Shown here: piece after piece, positions 59,037 through 64,000 of the stretch
Layout of the letters: every line of letters begins with the position of its first letter
Position numbering within the stretch: position 1 is the stretch's first letter
Source: Timema cristinae
Lineage: Eukaryota > Arthropoda > Insecta > Phasmatodea > Timematidae
DNA length: 64,000 nucleotides
NCBI GenBank assembly: GCA_039000515.1
Contig: JBCFYV010001001.1
Coordinates: 15,377,243 to 15,441,242, forward strand
Reading direction: 5' to 3'
Notes under the pieces: generated by a model
Told to the model about the DNA's origin: nothing
Databases searched by the model: none
What the model saw: only the letters and a program-made list of their open reading frames with translations
Program-made: the position numbers and the translations under genes

Positions 59037-60563
59037 AAAACCCTTACGAATAGATTTATTGCGGACATATCCTTGTGATTCAACTATCTTCAATTTTCAC
59101 CGTAAGATTTGACAAGTTTTTCACTTTCTCTCGACCCTTTGAAGGGTTTTATAAATGTTGAGCTTTCATTACCTTCTCAAACAGAAAAAAAACACAAAAA
59201 CATGTCATATGTCTGTCTCTGTGTCTCGACCTAGAGTCGAAACCATTTTACGGATTGAGCTAAGACTTGGAATCTAAGGTTTTCATATGGTTCCTCCAAA
59301 GGGTTTTTGAGATTAGATCATACTCTAAAATTAAGGATAGTTTATTGAAGGGCAGAGAAAAATAACTAACGATTTTGATTAGATTTTGTATCTGAGCACT
59401 GTTTAACATTACAAACAGAATATTATATATTTCATTATCCCCTGAAAATGATTTTACATAAGTAGAAATTTTCAGTTTCGATCATATCTCCGCAAATATT
59501 CGAGAGATGAAATAACTTATCATTGTAAAGTTGTAGTACTTTTCAAAATTAAAATCTATTGTTACAAAATCAATAGTTTCTGAGATATAATAAAATAGAT
59601 ATAGCCATGTGACAGTTTAAATTGATTGTATTTCCTCTTTAATAGACAGAGATATTTCTCTGTTCTCAATATTTATATAAAAGTGTGTATTATTTCATTC
59701 ATGCTATTTGGTGGACATTTTCTTCAACAATGTATATTATAATTTAGTTTCCCAAATCTTTAATATTTATAAAATGTCTCTCCAAGGCGTGAGTTCGCAA
59801 GCAAGCTAAAGGCAGCCTACCGACCGAGCGGCCGCCACAATCAGCGATGATAGTACCGATATTTGCGGATAGAGAGTGTCATGTGGTCAGCACAACAAGC
59901 CCTCCAGCCGTTAATCTCAGTTGTCTAAACCGGAGTCGCTACTTCTTTATTCAAGTAGCTCCTCATTTGTCCTCACGAGGTTGAGTCTGACCCCCTTCCA
60001 GACCTAATGCGTCACAGATAGAGTTTGAAAGCACTGGGCATCGAGCCCGGGGCCTCTTGATCAGTAGCCAGTAACTCTGACCGCTATACCCCAGATGTGG
60101 TCATTAACAAGATAAAAAAGAGAACCACTTTGTTTATTTACTGTATTTTATTATTTTTTTCCTTCCAGGTCACTACGCTATAGGCGACTTCATAAGCGAG
60201 GAGTCTGTATCCTATTTGCGGATCATGACGGAAGACGTCTATTGGGCTCACGTCACCAGCTACTGTCGCAAAGGGTCGCCTTTCCTAGAGAGCTACAACA
60301 GACTTGTCCACCGTTTAATAGACTCGGGTCTGATAAGAGCCTGGGAGGGGCAGGTCGTGAGGAAGTTCCTCCCCGATAGAGTTCAACGAGCTGTCCGCCA
60401 GAGTGGCGACACCGTCACAGAGGCCGAACCAACCATTCTAGAGATACAGCACGTCCAAGGAGCCTACTTCATCCTGTTCTTCGGGTTGGTAGCTTCTCTC
60501 ATCGGGTTCTTTGGTGAGATAGGGGTGGCTCATTACCGCAAGAAGGGGAAAGAACACGACTAG
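49806..60563 (+). CDS. Ionotropic receptor (IR) paralogue 2, gene span, with one single-base lesion
   Basis: Predicted ligand- or temperature-gated cation channel subunit of the IR family, at the dendritic membrane. Four coding exons give about 649 residues if one missing base is ignored: signal peptide (FINHLIILLFIQANYF), N-terminal domain, S1 (YPPYAIT, YDGTEVRIALEFSK, NGILGNVVEDRAYFGF, TYPYIRTAVTCLV), TM1, pore loop and TM2 (TASYAGGLASVLTLP), S2 (PIDTMADLAASNVPWAATHE) and a last TM (AYFILFFGLVASLIGFFG). Intron phases 1, 2, 1 and the lengths of exons 2-3 match paralogue 1. The A-run at 50255-50259 is one base short, which would stop translation at 50268-50270. The rest of the gene is intact with good splice sites, so an assembly error or a recent lesion is likely. 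Resembles conserved IR21a/IR68a-like receptors from memory only, so no symbol is given. Confidence 0.9.
50953..51200 (+). repeat. SINE family A in intron 1 of IR paralogue 2
   Basis: 'gtggtggtcgcatggtctac', 'gactagactagctatgacggggagat', B box 'tggttcgatccagtcagg', 'ctccacgcaaatgtaagtacac', tail 'aacctgagcaggtggtaatac'. Begins 20 bases inside the intron. Confidence 0.8.
51747..51890 (+). repeat. tRNA-derived SINE, family E
   Basis: Near-perfect polymerase III promoter: A box 'gtggtgtagtggtcagtgc', B box GGGGTTCGATTCCCGGCTGC, then 'cacatcgagtaattttatctt'. The head could be read as a tRNA-like fold, but no clean acceptor stem closes it and the body continues, so it is called a SINE and not a tRNA gene. 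Single copy in this window. Confidence 0.65.
53000..53215 (+). repeat. LINE/RTE-like 3' end
   Basis: 'cttataatgtagctttatattggtgaaatga', 'ggtccagtcgtttttgag', 'caaatctttcctctttataatattagta', then 'tagactagtatagatatagat'. This wording is typical of RTE-type LINE 3' ends with a short-repeat tail in insects, judged from memory. Confidence 0.5.
53647..53925 (-). repeat. SINE family B, near full length
   Basis: 'ttattattagcaccgcgtcttactacccgttcggg', 'ttacactaatgtgtaatggtaggg', 'ccgaaccacggtggagacc', 'gggactgaggattgaaccctgg', 'ctagaccgctaggtcacc'. Confidence 0.87.
54628..54716 (+). repeat. SINE family B, 3' fragment
   Basis: Starts at 'ggtcttccatttcatctcacaatcaccc' and ends with 'aacccgaacgggtagtaagacgcgg'. 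No head. It lies about 190 bases before exon 2 of IR paralogue 2. Confidence 0.8.
54906..55119 (+). CDS. IR paralogue 2, coding exon 2 (pore and TM2)
   Basis: 214 bases. Acceptor TTTCCACAG at 54897-54905, phase 1, completing Gly then PVEEQDLAKASFGE. Pore region TLLIVGLLLLQTP, then WLHVMFMLVTASYAGGLASV and LTLP. Donor GTACCTG at 55120, leaving in phase 2. Confidence 0.92.
55130..55700. other. Intron 2 of IR paralogue 2, unassigned part
   Basis: AT-rich sequence with no recognisable repeat. The short minus-strand frame 55402-55611 has no coding support. Confidence 0.5.
55702..55880 (+). repeat. tRNA-derived SINE, family C
   Basis: 'agatcagtaggtaacgtgcc', 'agtcccaggtcaaattgttggcaagg', 'ttggtgaaatgtcggtttccc', 'gttggatgttgtgtctgttct'. 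Followed by 'tataatcagtcggttcagaaagtg', shared with the end of the family D copy near 31790. Confidence 0.7.
55962..56126 (-). repeat. SINE family B, head replaced by (AT)n
   Basis: 'ttattattagcaccgcgtcttactacccgttcggg' to 'gaaccacggtggtggcctggcattccccacattcac', then cut off by an AT dinucleotide run (about 56123-56182). Confidence 0.85.
56123..56182. repeat. (AT)n microsatellite
   Basis: About 60 bases of pure AT dinucleotide directly joined to the truncated SINE at 55962-56126. The minus-strand frame across it is not a gene. Confidence 0.95.
56229..56395 (-). repeat. SINE family A, internally deleted
   Basis: 'gctccacgtcttactaccctttcgggttgtac', 'gcgcatttgcggggaaggagagtgg', 'gactgggattcgaacccc', 'gtcggcagtcgagactaac'. 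The 'taattac..aggttgaa' part is missing. It ends about 95 bases before exon 3. Confidence 0.75.
56490..56701 (+). CDS. IR paralogue 2, coding exon 3 (S2 domain)
   Basis: 212 bases. Acceptor CCTACAG at 56483-56489, entering in phase 2 to give R-YWPPIDTMADLAASNV, then WAATHEAWAYVLRGATDYVT and FAIERLPAG. Phase 1 donor GTTCGG at 56702. The exon tail is not tandemly repeated here, unlike in paralogue 1. Confidence 0.92.
56737..56983 (+). repeat. SINE family A, near full length
   Basis: Head 'cctcggtggccgcgtggtctaacg', 'caagactgctgaagacggggagat', B box GGGGTTCGATCCCGGTCAGG, 'ctccacgcaaatgtgg', 'taatccctaattcattagtgtaataatta', tail AACCTGAACAGGTAGTAAGA. Reference copy for family A; starts about 35 bases after the exon 3 donor. 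Confidence 0.88.
57045..57262 (+). repeat. SINE family A
   Basis: 'aggacatcactatctcaatagattcgactgccgatga', 'ggggttcaattcctggttggg', 'cctccacgaaaatgcag', 'cctaacatattagagtgactagta', tail 'agcccgaacggataagaa'. The extreme head is diverged. Confidence 0.75.
57340..57543 (+). repeat. SINE family A (diverged)
   Basis: 'ttgggttcgaatcgcacttgag', 'ccctccatgaaatgattc', 'ttaaggaaaatgcatgtacacttcc', 'atccctaaatgattaattgg', tail 'tagcccggacgagcggtaagac'. Confidence 0.65.
57620..57755 (+). repeat. SINE family A fragment
   Basis: 'gggtttgaatcccgactgggtgtactgactgagg', 'cccattcttcctccaagtaaatgta', 'ccttccttattcctatcc'. Cut off by the (TTA)n tail of the next, oppositely oriented SINE. Confidence 0.65.
57756..58076 (-). 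repeat. SINE family B, full length
   Basis: (ATT)n, 'agcaccacatcttactacccgtttgggtta', 'gaaccacggtggaggcctagcattcc', 'ttaatacacg', 'gggaccgaggattaaaccccgg', 'ctagaccgccaggtcacc'. Confidence 0.87.
58080..59035. other. Intron 3 of IR paralogue 2, unassigned part with (AAT)n(ATT)n
   Basis: No gene seen. A perfect trinucleotide run of AAT switching to ATT at its centre (about 58954-59033) makes an 80-base palindrome. The frame 58499-58798 has no coding support. Confidence 0.6.
59100..59790 (+). repeat. Dispersed repeat (about 0.6-kb family), copy 3
   Basis: 'gtgtctcgacctagagtcgaaaccattttacgg', 'agctaagacttggaatctaaggttttcatatggttcc', 'agtttattgaagggcag', 'cattatcccctgaaaatga'. Same block order as 26000-26640; more diverged. 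Confidence 0.65.
59795..60105 (-). repeat. SINE with conserved central domain
   Basis: Minus-strand tRNA-like head ('tctggggtatagcggtcagag', B box 'gggctcgatgcccag'). The plus strand of the middle reads 'aaccggagtcgctacttctttattcaagtag' and 'cctcacgaggttgagt', a block I recall from hemipteran SINEs. Lies just upstream of the last exon of IR paralogue 2. Confidence 0.6.
60169..60563 (+). CDS. IR paralogue 2, coding exon 4 (S2 end and last TM)
   Basis: 395 bases. Acceptor CCTTCCAG at 60161-60168, entering in phase 1 completing Gly then HYAIGDFISEESVSYLR, DVYWAHVTSYCRKGSPFLES, LVHRLIDSGLIRAWE, VVRKFLPDRVQRAVRQ, the last TM AYFILFFGLVASLIGFFG, and a short basic tail to TAG at 60561-60563. The tail is shorter than in paralogue 1. 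Confidence 0.93.
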
Positions 60564-60605
60564 GAGGTGGATAAAAAAAAGGACATTCGATTTTGTTATG
60601 AGACG

Positions 60606-60770
60606 TTTCGGTGGCCGCATGGTCTAATGCCTGGATCACGATTAACTTAACGTTCAATTAATGTTCATGTAACGTAAATTTTATAAATTCTCTCCTCGTA
60701 TATTTGAATAGAAGCCATCACAATGCGGTTAACTTAACGTTCACTTAACTTAAGCATTATCCAGAGGAGA
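60606..60770. repeat. SINE A head joined to an AACTTAACG-type element end
   Basis: 'tttcggtggccgcatggtctaa' (family A head) is cut at about 60627 and followed by ATGCCTGGATCACGATTAAC plus AACTTAACGTTC repeats, matching the left end of the element at 36066-36734. The other end of this element was not located with certainty. Confidence 0.55.
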
Positions 60771-61247
60771 ACTTTCCCGTTAAGTGAATTCTTTGTGAAG
60801 GGTACCACGTGTTTTAGTTAGCCAATCATGTTGCGGGCAACGTCAACACGGATATTTAGTACTTTATTTGTTTGTTCATGGTATGCAGACTATTTATTCT
60901 TCTGTATAATGGGCCCTTGTCCAAAACGTCGTAGTCACTTGTTACACTTTATTTTATACATTCAGCTGAGCAGCATGCTCTCACACATTTTCCTTAACCC
61001 GGCAAAAGGGAGAGCTGTCTCTTGAGTCCACTCTAGTAAAACTTTGCTTCCACGTAGTAGAGGTGGGCAGCAGCATCGACGTTGCGGAAGTTTAACGGTT
61101 GCAGTAAGGTCAGAGGCTGCTAAGTTCTGTAAGGACCTATTGATGTGTGGGTATATCACATCCCCCTGCTCAGGGCCACTTGTGAAGATGGTATCAGGAT
61201 AGACTGAAGTACAGTACATAGAACATTATACTCTTGATGGAGGGGAC

Positions 61248-61460
61248 CTGGCGTTATAGGGATAAGGGGTCAGATTTCTGTGTTAGGAGTCCGGGGTTCA
61301 AATTCCGGTCCCGGCACAGATTTATCTGATTAACAAACTATTCCTTCCCCTCTGGCAGAGTGTGTGCTTTAACGCCTTGTGAATGGGTGGAATGCCAGGC
61401 CTTCACCATGGTTCGGAACCCACGTTAAAATCTGTAGCTCCCATATGCTTTCCATCATCA
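61248..61460 (+). repeat. SINE family B, 3'-truncated
   Basis: 'ggacctggcgttatagggataaggg', 'gagtccggggttcaaattccggtcccggcacagatttatctgatt', 'cttgtgaatggg', 'caccatggttcggaacccacgtt'. The shared tail is missing. Confidence 0.75.
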
Positions 61461-61639
61461 TTATTCTCATTTCTCATCCTACCATCTGGGGATAGTGGAG
61501 TTCACCTTAATGGTACCCCTATCCCCCCAGAAATAAACTCCTCTATATGCCAGGAGAGCAGAGATAAGACAAGGTTTAATGGCCAGATCTAGAGCGTTAG
61601 CCCCACCCCCCATTTTATTGATGGTTTTAGATTGAACAG

Positions 61640-62195
61640 CCACCAACGGGACTGAATGAAGTGTTAGTTTGGCCATGGTGCTTTTATGTGGATAGGAAAA
61701 GTGAAAATTCCCATAATGCTTTTTTTCCTGAAAACCCCCTTTGTCAAGAGAATAAAACCGATAATGGCTCTTCCTGGGATAAAAATAGCGCTGTACGAGC
61801 AGAAACTTGGATTCTCAGGAAAATTGAAAAGGAATATTTGGAATATTTTGAAATGTGGTGCTGGATAAGACTTGATAAGATCAGATGAACAGACAGGGTG
61901 ACAAATAAAGAAGTACTAAGAAGATTGGATGAGAAGAGATCCATTTTGGATGTGATTCTTCAGCACAAAGCAAACAGGATTGGACACATCCTAGGAGGAA
62001 CTGTCTTCTGTACGAAGTCATAGAAGGAAAGGTTAAGGTAAATATGAACTTAGGAAGAAGGAAGATTCAAACAATATTTGACTTGAAGGAAAGAAGAAAA
62101 TTATAAGAGCTCACGAAAGAGACAGAAGACAGGGCACATTGTCAGTCTAAGTTCTCTGACAAAAGAAATAAACCTGGCATTAAGACAGAATACCT
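61640..62195 (+). pseudogene. Decayed LINE ORF2 C-terminal fragment
   Basis: Broken frames give AETWILRKIEKEYLEYFEMW, then a tract with RVTNKEVLRRLDEKRSILDV and ILQHKANRIGHIL, and later basic sequence. This is the usual C-terminal part of many insect non-LTR ORF2 proteins. In-frame stops and shifts show that it is dead. It may belong to the same LINE clade as 21730-22450. Confidence 0.75.
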
Positions 62196-62327
62196 AATAA
62201 TAATAATAATAGTCCAGTAAGCTTCTACTACAAGAACTTGCAGCCCATTGAGCTATAAATACTCAGCTTTCATTTTGGTGAACAATTTGTTTTCAAAGAG
62301 TTCATTATCCGTGTTTTACTTGAGTTC

Positions 62328-62451
62328 TTAACGTTACGTTACGCGAATCCTGATTACACACAAGTTTTTTTTAAATGAAGTGAATATTAACTTAAGGTTA
62401 AATTAACGTTAATAAACTAATGTGATCAGGATTCCCGTAACGTAACGTTAA
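62328..62451. mobile_element. 124-bp palindromic TIR element
   Basis: Arms of about 31 bases, TTAACGTTACGTTACGCGAA...CCTGATTACAC and GTGATCAGG...TTCCCGTAACGTAACGTTAA, with two or three mismatches. The loop has AACTTAAGGTTAAATTAACG. Related in wording to 36066-36734 and 60627-60770. Confidence 0.7.
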
Positions 62452-62454
62452 CAA

Positions 62455-63450
62455 ATCGAACCAAACAGAGCCAATAGATTTGGATTGTTTGGAAACAAAC
62501 TGTTCGCTAAAATGACACCCAATCTTTTAGGGATAAATAGGCTGCAAGTATTTGTAATAAAATATACCAAATTAAGTGTAACAAGCGGCTACGACGTTTT
62601 AGGATTCCCAAGACGCTGTCAGAAGCAGTTGCCTACTTGGTGAATTCGAAGTTAATTTGTGAAGTGCGTTGCAACTTCGCTTGGGGTGTTGTCGAACTGG
62701 TCCGATGGTTGAAGGACCACCCAATTAGTAAGGTCGAACTGGTCCGATGGCCAGTGCGAGGGATTGCAAGGATCACTGTCGAACTGGTCCGATGGTTATT
62801 ACAAAGGGGTGGGAGGGGAGGGAGGTTAGGTTAGGTTGATAACACTTTCCCCTTTCCACTGGTGAGTATAAGCTCTTACTCTACTATTTACGCCAGGACA
62901 GCAATGACTCGCGTTTCAATATTAAATATTGTTCTTGTATCATAGTCTAGATATGTCAGTAAGATTCATACAGGACATTTTCGTGAATAAACCAAATAAT
63001 CTAAGTTGTAGACGATTTAAAAAAGGCACGCTTTTGCAACAAAAAATCTACTAAAATTTTTAATAAAAAATTGTGACAATATAAAACTATTTTAGAATGA
63101 TTTAAGAATCTATGTTTTTTGTTCTAATATTATCATTAAAACTAACCGAATAAAACGCAATTACATAAAATGGGAAATAAATACTATGTTGATTTACAGC
63201 TACGTTACTATTGAGCAACGCCCTTAACCGAGTGGTCTGGAAATGTTAACAGCACAGCAATATTGGGAAAGGTCATCCCCCAATGGTAGGATTGTTCTTT
63301 TTCCTTTTTTTAACCGGCATGACCGGTAATTCGGGTTACTTGTCCGTGAATATACATGAGAAAATACCAGACATGTTTTATAGCAAGATAGTTCAATGCT
63401 ATATACAAATCGTTTAAAATAAGTTTAAATCAGTTATATTATTATTATTA
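62455..63450. other. Intergenic; three short GTCGAACTGGTCCGATGG repeats
   Basis: No gene seen. GTCGAACTGGTCCGATGG occurs three times at about 62691, 62732 and 62778 within 110 bases, an irregular short tandem repeat that makes the frame at 62637-62834. The rest is AT-rich and unassigned. Confidence 0.6.
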
Positions 63451-63453
63451 TTA

Positions 63454-63698
63454 TTTAGCACCACATCTTACTACCCGTTCGGGTTATACGCTTTAAGTAC
63501 TAATTACGCTAATGGATTGGGAATTGGGAAGGTTGAATTAGAGGAAGTGAACCCGCATTAGCGTGGAGGAAGAGTGCAAAACCATTTAGGAAAAACCACC
63601 TCCAGTTCACCCGACCGAGATTCGAACCTCGATCTCCCCGTCCTCGGCGGTCAAGCTCAACACGGCTAGCGCGTTAGCCAACTACACCACCGAGGCGG
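63454..63698 (-). repeat. SINE family A, young-looking subfamily
   Basis: 'agcaccacatcttactacccgttcgggttata', 'taattacgctaatggattgg', 'cccgcattagcgtgga', 'cgagattcgaacctcgatctcc', 'gcgcgttagccaactacaccaccgagg'. Preceded by (ATT)n. Closest relative is 23427-23668. Confidence 0.87.
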
Positions 63699-63699
63699 G

Positions 63700-64000
63700 T
63701 TTTATATTAGTGGTTTCAATGATATACAGTTCTAATATGTTTTTTTATAGATAGGCCTAATGGAATTTTAAACTTTTCTTAACCCATTTTGGTGTTTTTT
63801 GGGGGTAAAGTGAACATAGAGGGAGTGATTATTCAAGCTTTGAACGCTTGTGGCTGTTTTTTTTTAGATGCCATCTTGCATTTCTCGCCACTGGTGAACG
63901 CAAGTATACGCGAATTTTCTTACGATTGGATATATTTGACAGGTAGAAAGAGCTATTACTCTGTTAAAACCACTTTAACGTACTCAACGTCGTCACGTGA
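63700..64000. other. Window end, nothing recognised
   Basis: AT-rich sequence with no frame, repeat family or RNA gene that I can support. Confidence 0.5.

Overview
This window looks like eukaryotic, intron-rich, AT-rich insect nuclear DNA. The evidence is a multi-exon LTV1 gene with GT-AG introns, two ionotropic-receptor (IR) genes of the arthropod chemosensory/thermosensory type, and a very dense load of tRNA-derived SINEs, small terminal-inverted-repeat (TIR) elements and decayed LINE fragments. A hemipteran is my best guess, from the look of the SINEs. That is an inference from memory and is not proven by the sequence.

Region 1 (about 1.8-17.6 kb, minus strand): a complete or nearly complete LTV1 homologue, the 40S ribosome-biogenesis factor. 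Eight coding exons join in consistent phases to give about 482 residues; a one-codon first exon at 17633-17635 is proposed. Its introns carry SINEs, two TIR elements with 5-bp target duplications, a hAT-like element and a 66-bp duplication of an exon/intron boundary.

Region 2 (about 17.6-29.8 kb): intergenic. It holds a 190-bp tandem duplication, a hAT-like element, full-length SINEs, a decayed reverse-transcriptase fragment, and a 744-bp TIR element inserted in another repeat whose empty copy lies 11 kb away.

Region 3 (29.86-42.18 kb, plus strand): IR paralogue 1, four coding exons. It has an extra G in a G-run in exon 1 and a missing G at the exon 2 donor. The last intron begins with about 16 tandem 94-bp copies of the exon 3 tail plus its 5' splice site, and ends with about 12 copies of a 49-bp minisatellite.

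Region 4 (42.2-49.8 kb): intergenic, with SINEs, a hAT-like element and an unexplained open frame at about 49.16-49.55 kb.

Region 5 (49.81-60.56 kb, plus strand): IR paralogue 2. It has the same four-exon structure and the same intron phases (1, 2, 1), and one missing A in exon 1. The two IR genes are clearly a tandem duplication.

Region 6 (60.6-64 kb): repeats, a LINE tail fragment, a palindromic TIR element and a SINE. Repeat boundaries are read by eye and are approximate unless target duplications are given.
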